Below are positions 21,328-29,288 of a stretch of DNA of 39,115 nt, one piece after another (within the stretch, counting starts at the first letter, position 1; every line of letters starts with the position of its first letter). This DNA comes from Actinomycetes bacterium (GTDB lineage: Bacteria > Actinomycetota > Acidimicrobiia > Acidimicrobiales > JAMCPL01), in the NCBI GenBank assembly GCA_021846515.1, contig JAJZWU010000016.1, forward strand, positions 1 to 39,115, read 5' to 3'. The notes beneath the pieces are model-generated. The model was not told the origin of the DNA. It made no database searches and saw only the letters and a program-made list of their open reading frames with translations. A program made the position numbers and the translations under genes.

Positions 21328-22707
21328 TCAATGGCTGGGCGGATATTTTGCAAGTGCCTGTTTCATGAATGATGCCGCACTGGCTCTAATGTCTTTGGGG
21401 GGATTGTCCTTCAAGAAGTCGTTATACTGTACGGCCGCCTTGGATGAATTACCCTGATGCAAATATATAGTTCCCAGATACAGATGTGGCGCAAATGAAC
21501 TGGGCGATACTTCCATCGCCTTTTTTACCCTTGCCTCTCCAGATGCCATCAAACGGCTATTATTGGTAAGTACGCCCGTCTCGTAGGTGATCCAGCCGGA
21601 TTCAGAAAGCGCTTGCACCTGGTTCGGATCCACGGCCAATACGTCATTATACAGCTTCAACGCCGTTACATCATTACCGGAGTCTTCCGCAGCAGATGCC
21701 TGTACTAGCCTTCTCTGGATCTCCTGGCCACTGGAGATCGAGATGCCGCCGGTTGCTACCTCGCCCTGCAACCTTGCATGCAGGGAGGATGCTACGCCAA
21801 TCCCCACAGCTGCCACAATACATAAAGTGCCACCGATGGGAAGCGCCTTTGGGTGTCTTCCCGTAAAACTACTCACAAAATGCCGTATACCATTCCCAGC
21901 TCTTTCGCTTACAGCTCCTGTAGTAGCTGCATCCATACTCGCCTCTTCTGGATCTATGCCTGCATCTAGCTCATTTACTGTATTTACTGTGTCTATGCTC
22001 GTATCTACTATATCTGCAGCCGGAGCACTTTCAGCCAACTCCGCTATATCCACGCTGGCTTCCGAAGCAGCAACACCTGGCTCAGTTCTGGACCTGCGGA
22101 AAAATAGCACATAAAACATCGTTATAACACATATACCCGCAATGGCAGGCAACAACCAAAGAAGCAGCCCCAACCCACTTGTAGAAGGAGACAGCAGTAT
22201 GCCAGGACCGTAACGTTCTACGAGTAGACGCTTAATATCCGAGGTACTCATACCAGCCTTCACGTCAGCAGAGATAGTATCCTTAATTTCTATAGCCACC
22301 GGTGCGTTGGTCTCGCTAACCGGGATGGTACCACCACAGCTATCTACATCCGGACAACGCACAATACCCTCAATATACGATATACGCTCAGTAAGGGTCA
22401 TCGGAGCACTCCCATGACCGGCTGTAAAAAGGTATGTACCGGATCCACCAATTACCAGCAGAAGTAATATCCAGCCCAGCCATGACCTGAGCAGCGCAAT
22501 CGGGCTCCTGCTCTGACCAGCGTGGGTAGAGTTTGCGCATTCCGGCTCAGGGGTGGATTGATAGCCATTGTCTCCCTCCGTATGGGTGGAGACATCCAGC
22601 AAGGGAGATGCACAACCAAGTTCAGCTATGTCCCCGTCTGTGTGGACAGAGCCATCTGTGTCACTATCACTGGTATGCGATTTGGTCGTGCTCTGCTGTT
22701 TTATCAT
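21328..22707 (-). CDS. ccmH: CcmH-CcmI fusion, cytochrome c maturation
   Basis: 459 aa. Residues 1-70 are a hydrophilic, Ser/Thr/Asp-rich extension. A membrane segment (74-95) is followed by a CcmH/NrfF-like domain (105-165) and a second membrane segment (about 180-200). A third (about 298-318) leads to a TPR domain with repeats such as NDVTALKLYNDVLAVDPNQ and APHLYLGTIYLHQGN, the CcmI-like part. CcmH reduces apocytochrome c; its normal motif is RCxxC. Here it reads RCPDVDSC, C118 and C124 separated by five residues. CcmI-type TPRs hold the apocytochrome. The start overlaps the ccmG stop by 4 bp. Confidence 0.8.
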   Translation of the reverse strand: MIKQQSTTKSHTSDSDTDGSVHTDGDIAELGCASPLLDVSTHTEGDNGYQSTPEPECANSTHAGQSRSPIALLRSWLGWILLLLVIGGSGTYLFTAGHGSAPMTLTERISYIEGIVRCPDVDSCGGTIPVSETNAPVAIEIKDTISADVKAGMSTSDIKRLLVERYGPGILLSPSTSGLGLLLWLLPAIAGICVITMFYVLFFRRSRTEPGVAASEASVDIAELAESAPAADIVDTSIDTVNTVNELDAGIDPEEASMDAATTGAVSERAGNGIRHFVSSFTGRHPKALPIGGTLCIVAAVGIGVASSLHARLQGEVATGGISISSGQEIQRRLVQASAAEDSGNDVTALKLYNDVLAVDPNQVQALSESGWITYETGVLTNNSRLMASGEARVKKAMEVSPSSFAPHLYLGTIYLHQGNSSKAAVQYNDFLKDNPPKDIRASAASFMKQALAKYPPSH

Positions 22708-23315
22708 GTTTGACCCCTCGACTCAAGAGCATGCTGATATGCTGAGCTGGCCCGCAAAAAGACTGAGTTCAAAAGTGACACAGTAACCGCACCATCAATA
22801 TGCTCTACGATTTTGCCTGCCGGATCGACCAGAAACGCCTCCGGTGGTCCGGTCACCCCATAATCTACGGCCATCTGACCGGATGTATCAAGCACAACCG
22901 GCCATATTACACCCGTCTCCTGCATAAAACCAACTACAGAGGCTCTTGGATCGTCAAATCCCACCCCTATAAGCGACACCCCCCCGGCGCCACGATGCTC
23001 CATGGCAAAGGTCAGCAATTGGGGGGCTTCCTCTTGGCAGGGAGGGCACCATGAAGCAAAGAAGTCTACAAGCAGCCAACGACCCCGGTAGGCCGCCCAA
23101 GAGAATTGACGGTCAACTATCTCCCCTCCACCAGAATAAGTACTACTCACACCCCGTTCAAGGGCAACACCACTTATAGCAGGCGCCAATTTGCCGAGCA
23201 ACGGCGTATCGGCAACGGTTTGTGATGGTGGTACACGAGTGGCGAGAAATACTACAAGCCCTACGGCTATTGCAAGAACTATTATTGCCACCAAACGAAC
23301 CGGCTTACCTCTCAC
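22704..23315 (-). CDS. ccmG: CcmG/ResA-type thioredoxin, cytochrome c maturation
   Basis: 203 aa. One N-terminal membrane anchor (about 8-27) places the thioredoxin domain outside the membrane. Active site WCPPC (C90, C93) in DFFASWCPPCQEEAPQL and the cis-Pro loop GVTGPPEAFLVD with the GxxGxPE signature of CcmG/DsbE are present. It keeps apocytochrome CXXCH cysteines reduced for heme attachment. It ends overlapping ccmH by 4 bp and starts 11 bp after the ccmF stop, in one operon. Confidence 0.9.
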   Translation of the reverse strand: MRGKPVRLVAIIVLAIAVGLVVFLATRVPPSQTVADTPLLGKLAPAISGVALERGVSSTYSGGGEIVDRQFSWAAYRGRWLLVDFFASWCPPCQEEAPQLLTFAMEHRGAGGVSLIGVGFDDPRASVVGFMQETGVIWPVVLDTSGQMAVDYGVTGPPEAFLVDPAGKIVEHIDGAVTVSLLNSVFLRASSAYQHALESRGQT

Positions 23316-23326
23316 TCCAACGCTCC

Positions 23327-25402
23327 TCAGGTCGTCATGGGTGAACCGGAAAGGGTCGGAACACTGTCTCTATCTACCGCTCCCCCGGTTACCTCGTTGG
23401 TTGCAGTACCCGGCAAATCCCCGTCGCTTGACACTCTATCGATGGAGTTGACATCATTGCTTGAGCGTGTCTCCCCCCGGCTGCCGACCTTTCTGTCCAG
23501 TATGGCAATCAGGATGCCTGCTACCGTCATTGCGCCCCCCACCCACAACCACATAACCAGTGGTTGGATAGTGACTCCAAGAGTGAGTTTGCCATTAGGG
23601 TGCTTTGGAAGCGACTCCAGCGTAATATATACATCCCTAAGTGGCCCGGAATCCAGAGCCGGAGTCCCGACCGGCTCTATGGCAGAGCCGAACCAACTGA
23701 CACCTGGCTTATAGGGGCCCTGACCGTTTACGAGTACCAGAGCACCTTCAAAATGACGCGCCGGAGAAGAAGTTTTATACTCTCCCAAATACTCAATCTT
23801 CTGCCCTCCAAAAGAGGCAGTCGTCTTCGGAGACAGGGTAACGCTTCCCCTACTGGCAAAGCCAATGGCTGACCCAAGGGCTACAGCAATCACTACTACC
23901 CCAATATGGGCAATATGACCTCCCGTCTCCCTGGCCAGCAAAAAACGCAACCAGCCCTTATTGTGAAGCCTGGCAGCTCGCGCCTCCAAGTACAACTGGC
24001 GCATGGCAGATGTCACCACAAATCCTGAAATTGCATATACTGCAAGCAGGGCAACATTATGCATACCTGCTACGATACATATAATTGCAACTATGGCCCC
24101 TACCCATGCAGGTATAAGTAACCTGCGCTTGAGCACGGATTTTCCTGCTACCCCCCATGGAATAACCGGAGCTACCCCCATAAGTATCAGCAATACAATG
24201 GCAATTGGCATTCCCAGGGTGTTGAAGTATGGCCCTGCCACTGTGACCTGAGTACCCTTCAGTGCCTGATAGAGTAGGGGAAACAGGGTGCCCAATAGGA
24301 TAACCCCGGCAAGCAGAGCAAACATTACATTCTGGGTAAGCAGCATTCCCTCCCTGGATCTAAAGCCTCCTGTCTTCACTCCCGAGCGTAATAAATCACC
24401 ACGCCAAGCCAGCATAGCTACTCCCGTAACTACAGATGCGCCCAGCAATATCAATATATATATACCGACATCTGATTCACTGAAAGCATGCACAGACTCC
24501 ACGACTCCGGAACGGGTAAGGAAGGTGCCCAGTACCGTAAGACAAAATGCCGATATCACCAACGAAATAGTCCATACGCGATAGGCACCATTACGCTGAG
24601 TAGCCATTGACGAATGTATATATGCCGCACCTACCAGCCACGGAAGCAGTGCGGCGTTCTCCACCGGATCCCATGCCCAGAATCCGCCCCAACCAAGCAC
24701 CAGATAAGACCACCATGCACCAAGCATGATACCTGCCCCCAGGCATACCCAGGCAAACATGGCCCACTTACGAGCTTCAAACTGCCACTTCCCTCCCACA
24801 TTGCCGGTAGCAAGTGCAGCTATGGCATAGGCAAACGGTATAGTAAATCCGACATAGCCAAGATAGAGAAGGGGCGGATGAAACGCTACGAGCATGTTGT
24901 CCTGGAGCAACGGATTTGGCCCTACGCCGTTGGCTGGATGAGGGCCGTTGAATACAGCAAACGGGTTTGCCGGCCCCACCATCATCCCAAAAAAGAATGC
25001 CGAAACTGCGTAACACACCATAAGCACCCATCCATAGAAGGGCTGTTCAGCCTGGTGGCGGTGCCTGAATGCAACCACTGCAATATAGCCGACCAAGATA
25101 AGCCCCCATAGCAATATAGAGCCTGCCAACGACGACCACATCCCAGTAATTGTATAGAGCAGAGGGGTCTGCTTGCTTCCCACTTCTGCGACATAAATTA
25201 TTGAGAAGTCATGGGTAAAGAGCGCTATTTGCATAGCAGCAGTGGCTATAATCACACCGAGGGTCAATATACCGGCATAAAGAGGCACCGAGCGAAGCCA
25301 ATTCGAACGCTTGGTCCAAAGCCCCCACCCCGCTACTCCGAAACCGGCAATTGACGCAACAAAAGCCAGGAGGACACCAGAGCTGCCCAGATTGGCAATC
25401 AC
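23327..25402 (-). CDS. ccmF: Heme lyase subunit CcmF
   Basis: 691 aa, a little longer than the E. coli protein. Many membrane segments. The WWD heme-binding signature LGWGGFWAWDPVENA (236-250) and conserved His in flanking loops (such as AFHPPLLYLGYVG) are clear. CcmF takes heme from holo-CcmE and joins it to the apocytochrome with CcmH. A Ser/Thr-rich tail of about 45 residues follows the last membrane segment. The gene is spaced 34 bp from ccmE and 11 bp from ccmG. Confidence 0.95.
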   Translation of the reverse strand: MIANLGSSGVLLAFVASIAGFGVAGWGLWTKRSNWLRSVPLYAGILTLGVIIATAAMQIALFTHDFSIIYVAEVGSKQTPLLYTITGMWSSLAGSILLWGLILVGYIAVVAFRHRHQAEQPFYGWVLMVCYAVSAFFFGMMVGPANPFAVFNGPHPANGVGPNPLLQDNMLVAFHPPLLYLGYVGFTIPFAYAIAALATGNVGGKWQFEARKWAMFAWVCLGAGIMLGAWWSYLVLGWGGFWAWDPVENAALLPWLVGAAYIHSSMATQRNGAYRVWTISLVISAFCLTVLGTFLTRSGVVESVHAFSESDVGIYILILLGASVVTGVAMLAWRGDLLRSGVKTGGFRSREGMLLTQNVMFALLAGVILLGTLFPLLYQALKGTQVTVAGPYFNTLGMPIAIVLLILMGVAPVIPWGVAGKSVLKRRLLIPAWVGAIVAIICIVAGMHNVALLAVYAISGFVVTSAMRQLYLEARAARLHNKGWLRFLLARETGGHIAHIGVVVIAVALGSAIGFASRGSVTLSPKTTASFGGQKIEYLGEYKTSSPARHFEGALVLVNGQGPYKPGVSWFGSAIEPVGTPALDSGPLRDVYITLESLPKHPNGKLTLGVTIQPLVMWLWVGGAMTVAGILIAILDRKVGSRGETRSSNDVNSIDRVSSDGDLPGTATNEVTGGAVDRDSVPTLSGSPMTT

Positions 25403-25436
25403 TGCCCGATCTCCCTATTGAAATACAAACAACATT

Positions 25437-25943
25437 TCACGACTGTTTTACAGGGGTATAGGTAGAGGAATGCTGTATCATAATACGATTAGTCCAGAAA
25501 TAATTCGACTGGAAATGCCCGACCAATACAACCCTTATACCTACCTGAAATAATTGTGGTGGCTGTTCTACCGCAATTACATTCACGCTGTGGCCACCAC
25601 CCGTTACCGCAAAATCCGCACCAGATCGGGTTCTATGCACACTCCCTGCCTCCACTCTGCCCTCAAGGCGAAAAGAGCTTGACCCGAGCGAGTGCTGTTG
25701 AACAAGTGCCTCCGGGACAGTAAGATAGTAATTTAGGGCACTGCCAATAAACTCGTAAAGCAGGAAGCCCAGGGCAACAAGAAAGACGGAGGCCACCACA
25801 GCCACCCTCAAGCGTTTGTGGCCGCTGCGGCTGTACCTCACAGTATCTCTTCTGCCGGTAGGGGTCTTGGACTGGCCAGAGCTCAGTAGCTCCCTGGAGA
25901 TGTCCAGGTTACCCGGCTCACCTGTCTCCAGCGTATCCTTCAC
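25437..25943 (-). CDS. ccmE: Heme chaperone CcmE
   Basis: 168 aa from GTG. One membrane anchor (46-66) and an OB-fold domain outside the membrane. The heme-attachment site is seen as QHSSTY with H158 and Y162 (usual HDExY); the acidic residues between them are replaced by Ser-Ser. CcmE binds heme covalently through this His and passes it to CcmF. A 45-residue hydrophilic N-terminus precedes the anchor, longer than usual. The GTG overlaps the ccmD stop by 1 bp. Confidence 0.88.
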   Translation of the reverse strand: MKDTLETGEPGNLDISRELLSSGQSKTPTGRRDTVRYSRSGHKRLRVAVVASVFLVALGFLLYEFIGSALNYYLTVPEALVQQHSLGSSSFRLEGRVEAGSVHRTRSGADFAVTGGGHSVNVIAVEQPPQLFQVGIRVVLVGHFQSNYFWTNRIMIQHSSTYTPVKQS

Positions 25944-26107
25944 TATTGTTCCATCTCCCTGTGGTTGTGCGACGGTTCGTGCCCTTCGTAACTCGGCTCC
26001 AGGGATACAGACAACCTTTCCAGCTTCGATCGCCTAATTATCAGAGTAATCCCGTATATGAATAGAAGCGCCAGAGATATTATGTATCCTGCATAGATAT
26101 ACTTCAT
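25943..26107 (-). CDS. ccmD: Small membrane protein CcmD
   Basis: 54 codons. Starts MKYIYAGYIISLALLFIYG, one membrane segment, then IIRRSKLERL, a positively charged cytoplasmic start and a short hydrophilic tail. This is the CcmD pattern (aromatic residues, single helix, then basic residues). CcmD helps release holo-CcmE from the CcmABC complex. The ATG overlaps the ccmC stop (ATGA, 4 bp) and the stop overlaps the ccmE GTG (TAGTG), so it fills the only gap between these genes exactly. Confidence 0.82.
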   Translation of the reverse strand: MKYIYAGYIISLALLFIYGITLIIRRSKLERLSVSLEPSYEGHEPSHNHREMEQ

Positions 26108-27066
26108 AGATCGCTCCCAAATGTATCGGCAGGAACGGCCGGAGATAACTCCGTGGAAGCAGATCTACTGGACGTTGTGTGAACCACCCCGGCATTGGGC
26201 TCCCTGGTATCTTCTGTGCTGCTGGAAAGGACTCCGGCTGATACAGGAGCTTTCACCAGCAGATCCTCTATTCGCACCTTAGATTCTGCAATCCTGTTAT
26301 TTATGGCATCCTCCATCGTTCTGCCCTGCATGTCATCTTTGATAACTTCAATCCTGTAACGATTGATGAGCATCCATAAAAAGAGCAGCAGAAAAGCCAA
26401 AAACGACAAAGCGAAGGTCACAGCCATGATGCCGTGTATATCTGTCGAACTACCCAGTAAGACCGTGGCCTTCTGGTGCAAGGTCTTCCACCATACCATC
26501 GTAGATTGAATGAGCGGCACATCGACAAAGGCTACCAATGCTGCAATTGCACTACGGCGTGCCCTACGTTCAGGATCGGTAGTCGACCTCCTTATGGCCA
26601 CATACCCAAGAAACTCCAGAAGCAGTAACGCAGTAGTAGTAAGAGTCGCGTCCCACGTCCAATATACCCCCCATACCGGCCTCCCCCATAGGGATCCTGT
26701 CACTATAGTAAGAGCTATAAAAACGATACCTACTTCAACTGATGAAGCTGCAAGGCGATCGAAGAAAGAGGAACGAGTCCGGCGCCACAACCACAATGCG
26801 CTGCACAGCGCCGCCAATGGAAAGGCCACATAGAGAGCAACGGTTGCAAGAGCAGGGTGGATATAGAGCAACCTTACAAGATTACCCTGCACTCTATCCG
26901 GTGGAGTGACCCAGAGACCAAGATATACATCTAGCCCTATTGCGAGCACTGAAGCCACACCAAGGGCATTTATCCATCGATTTCTGCCGGTACTCCATCG
27001 GTTTAACTTTCCAGTCATTTCAGTCACCATGACCTCTCCACGACCGTTACCGTTCTCTATCGTCAT
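26104..27066 (-). CDS. ccmC: Heme transporter/handling protein CcmC
   Basis: 320 aa. Six membrane segments are expected; the WWD motif is SLWGRPVWGVYWTWDATLT (125-143), with YIHP (H70) and a later loop His as axial ligands. CcmC loads heme onto CcmE. The last about 70 residues are a soluble Ser/Thr-rich tail absent from the E. coli protein. The start codon lies in a set of three near-identical 12-17 bp repeats; Met13 is an alternative. The gene is separated from ccmB by 188 bp, unlike the tightly packed genes after it. Confidence 0.93.
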   Translation of the reverse strand: MTIENGNGRGEVMVTEMTGKLNRWSTGRNRWINALGVASVLAIGLDVYLGLWVTPPDRVQGNLVRLLYIHPALATVALYVAFPLAALCSALWLWRRTRSSFFDRLAASSVEVGIVFIALTIVTGSLWGRPVWGVYWTWDATLTTTALLLLEFLGYVAIRRSTTDPERRARRSAIAALVAFVDVPLIQSTMVWWKTLHQKATVLLGSSTDIHGIMAVTFALSFLAFLLLFLWMLINRYRIEVIKDDMQGRTMEDAINNRIAESKVRIEDLLVKAPVSAGVLSSSTEDTREPNAGVVHTTSSRSASTELSPAVPADTFGSDL

Positions 27067-27098
27067 GACCGTTCTCCATCATTACCGTTCTCCATTGA
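27049..27098. repeat. Three short tandem repeats at the ccmC start
   Basis: ACCGTTCTC-YAT occurs at 27049, 27068 and 27084 (plus strand). On the minus strand each reads ATGGAGAACGGT or ATAGAGAACGGT. The two upstream copies open very short frames (10 and 11 codons) ahead of the real start. Confidence 0.6.
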
Positions 27099-27254
27099 AA
27101 CTAATTACCTCAATATAGTATACGATCATTACAGCCCAAACCAGAGCAGCCTACACCACATACATAGCTTTTGTTATCAGAACAACTGGTGCTCGACATC
27201 ATATGCATAGGTGATTTGCACCTCATGCACAACATATAATTGCACTTCCGAACA

Positions 27255-27935
27255 TCACATATCCTCCATAGGACCATACAGGACAATTCCTACACATATA
27301 TAAAGAACAGCAAAAGCAACAAGTATCCACAGCCACGGCGCTGCAGAGACATGACTACCGACCAGTCCCGACTGCCATGATCGAGTGCCTGCAATAAGCA
27401 CCGGACTGGCCACCGGCAGAAAGAGTAACGGTAACAACGTCTCACGCAATCGCATGCCGGATACCAGGGCGCCGTACATCGTACCGGCAGCCGCAAGCCC
27501 TATGGTACCCAGGACACACGAGGACAGCAACACAAGTACAGATACAATGTGAGCACCATAGAGTATGATTATGCCCACAGCAGTCAGTATCTCCAGTACC
27601 CCCAGTTCAGAGGCGATAGCCAGTAGTTTACCGATAAAAAATCCTGCCGGATCTATACCCGCCAAAATAATACTGTCATGCAACCCCTCACTCGCCTCTA
27701 AGGAAAAACTTCTCTGAATGGCAAACATCGTAGAGAAAAGGACAGCCACCCAGAATAAGCCTGGAGTGGCGTTTATTAGAGGAGTTCTGTCGGGGCCGAG
27801 TGCAAAAGCAAACAAAATTAAAACAAGTAACGCAAAGGGAGCCATCTGATTGATAACCACCTTAGAGCGCATCTCTATTCTGATATCCTTGCCGGCAATC
27901 AGCAGTGCATCACGCCACATGGTAACCTCCACCAT
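27255..27935 (-). CDS. ccmB: Heme exporter-type permease CcmB
   Basis: 226 aa, normal length. Six membrane segments are visible, and the N-terminus (KDIRIEMRSKVVINQMAPFALLVLILFAFALG) matches CcmB. LLFSTMFAIQRSFSLEASEGLHDSII carries the conserved E-x-G part of the family. It forms the ABC complex with CcmA. The start overlaps the ccmA end by 26 bp. Confidence 0.9.
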   Translation of the reverse strand: MVEVTMWRDALLIAGKDIRIEMRSKVVINQMAPFALLVLILFAFALGPDRTPLINATPGLFWVAVLFSTMFAIQRSFSLEASEGLHDSIILAGIDPAGFFIGKLLAIASELGVLEILTAVGIIILYGAHIVSVLVLLSSCVLGTIGLAAAGTMYGALVSGMRLRETLLPLLFLPVASPVLIAGTRSWQSGLVGSHVSAAPWLWILVAFAVLYICVGIVLYGPMEDM

Positions 27936-28656
27936 CTGCCGAAAGAGCCCTTACCATGCTCGCCTCTCCACTATCCGCTGTATCTGGACCCTTAAACGCC
28001 CTGGGAGTCGCATCCATGGCAGTATCATATACCACTACCCCACCCGATACAGAAATTGTCCTGCCCGCAAAAGCATCGGGCTCATGAGATGCCACCAGAA
28101 TAGTGTTACCAGATGCTGCTGCTTGCAAGATTATATCGTCAAGTATATTTCTAGCTCGAGCGTCCAGGCTCGCATGAGGCTCGTCAAGCAACCATATATC
28201 CGGATTTCTGGCCACCAGAATCGCAATGGCAGCCCGGCGTCGCTGTCCTGCAGAGAGCGAACCGGCTCGAGTATCGATAAGCCTCCCAGTCAGACCAAGC
28301 AGTTCCAGTGCCAATGGTATTCTCGTCGTATCTCCGCGAGCTGCCTTGATTTGAAATACCAGATTCTCTCTGACAGTCAGTTCATCGTACAGAGCTACTG
28401 AATGCCCCAATAGCCCTACATGCCTTCTCACTTGTGCTCTCTCTGTCTGTAAGTCAAAGCCAAATATCTGTCCATCTCCGCGAGAGACCGGAAGCAGCCC
28501 GGCACAGAGTCTCAGCAAACTCGACTTGCCTGCTCCATTGGGACCCTCGATCAGAACCACTTCTCCGGCATCTACCTGCAGACTCACTCCGGCGAGTACC
28601 GGGAACTGTCCCACAATCGATACAACCTTATTAAGCAGGATTAATGAATTAGGCAT
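27910..28656 (-). CDS. ccmA: ABC ATPase CcmA, cytochrome c maturation
   Basis: 248 aa. Walker A GPNGAGKSS (38-46), signature LSAGQRRRAAIAILVARNP, Walker B IWLLDEPHASLD and the switch His (VASHEPDA) are all present. With CcmB it uses ATP to release heme-loaded CcmE from CcmC. It is the first gene of the ccm unit; TATAAT lies at 28673-28668, 11 bases before the ATG. A C-terminal extension of about 40 residues overlaps the ccmB start. Confidence 0.92.
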   Translation of the reverse strand: MPNSLILLNKVVSIVGQFPVLAGVSLQVDAGEVVLIEGPNGAGKSSLLRLCAGLLPVSRGDGQIFGFDLQTERAQVRRHVGLLGHSVALYDELTVRENLVFQIKAARGDTTRIPLALELLGLTGRLIDTRAGSLSAGQRRRAAIAILVARNPDIWLLDEPHASLDARARNILDDIILQAAASGNTILVASHEPDAFAGRTISVSGGVVVYDTAMDATPRAFKGPDTADSGEASMVRALSADGGGYHVA

Positions 28657-28667
28657 TATTGATCTTC

Positions 28668-28673
28668 ATTATA
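28668..28673 (-). promoter_or_regulatory. -10 box of the ccm operon
   Basis: TATAAT on the minus strand, 11 bases before the ccmA ATG. The leader would be only a few nucleotides. Confidence 0.5.
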
Positions 28674-28827
28674 GGGCATAAATACCCAAAGCTGCCCGCC
28701 GGGGGACTTGCAACCGGCTCGTTGGTATGGTTAGAACCGGTCAATGAGATTTTGAAGGTAAAACAGGATAAGTCGTAACCGGCCAGCCTATGGATTGTTA
28801 TTGGCTTGGCAGCTAGCCAAGTTGGCT

Positions 28828-29100
28828 CTATGCAGCCCGTGGATGCGCATGACGTTCATGCCACCAGCGCCATACAGCCAGCAGCGTCCAGATTCCCTCG
28901 ACTACTCCAAACGGCCATGCTTTGCTTAAAAATCCGTAGGTACTGGACAGTGCGCATCCCAGGGCAAAGGCCAGTACAAAACGGGCATTGCGCCTTTCAA
29001 GCGCATACATAACCATCATGAATGTAAGGGCAGAGATCCCAAAAATTGTCAATACCATGCAGAAAAGCCTAATCGGCCGACCGTCATGCAGGTAGCACAC
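28828..29100 (-). CDS. Small membrane protein of unknown function
   Basis: Up to 90 aa; Met15 is the likelier start because the first 14 residues are polar and unlike the rest. Three hydrophobic segments: LTIFGISALTFMMVMYAL, FVLAFALGCALSSTYGF and WPFGVVEGIWTLLAVWRWW. The last resembles a C-terminal signature (WPFGxVExxW) that I remember from uncharacterised small membrane proteins. It faces the ccm genes on the same strand but is 171 bp away. A short hairpin CTTGGC-AGCTA-GCCAAG (28805-28821) follows and may end the transcript. Confidence 0.5.
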   Translation of the reverse strand: MCYLHDGRPIRLFCMVLTIFGISALTFMMVMYALERRNARFVLAFALGCALSSTYGFLSKAWPFGVVEGIWTLLAVWRWWHERHAHPRAA

Positions 29101-29130
29101 CAGCAGGCATTTAACAGAGCGTTAACAGCG

Positions 29131-29195
29131 CCGACACGATCTGTTCATAATACCGACACGATCTGTTCATGTTTCAGATACCCATATGAAACATG
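29131..29195. promoter_or_regulatory. Direct and inverted repeats upstream of the permease
   Basis: CCGACACGATCTGTTCAT occurs twice (29131-29148 and 29153-29170), 22 bp apart, i.e. on the same face of the helix. Directly after it CATGTTTCA (29168-29176) is repeated inverted (TGAAACATG, 29187-29195) with a 10-bp gap. These are likely regulator-binding sites for the permease operon. Confidence 0.6.
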
Positions 29196-29288
29196 CTCCA
29201 GCGATAATCACCTACGACAAGTAAATCAGCCTGAAAGCGATCTCCACAAGAGGTCGCCTACAGGCTCCAGACAGTAAAAGGAGATGAA

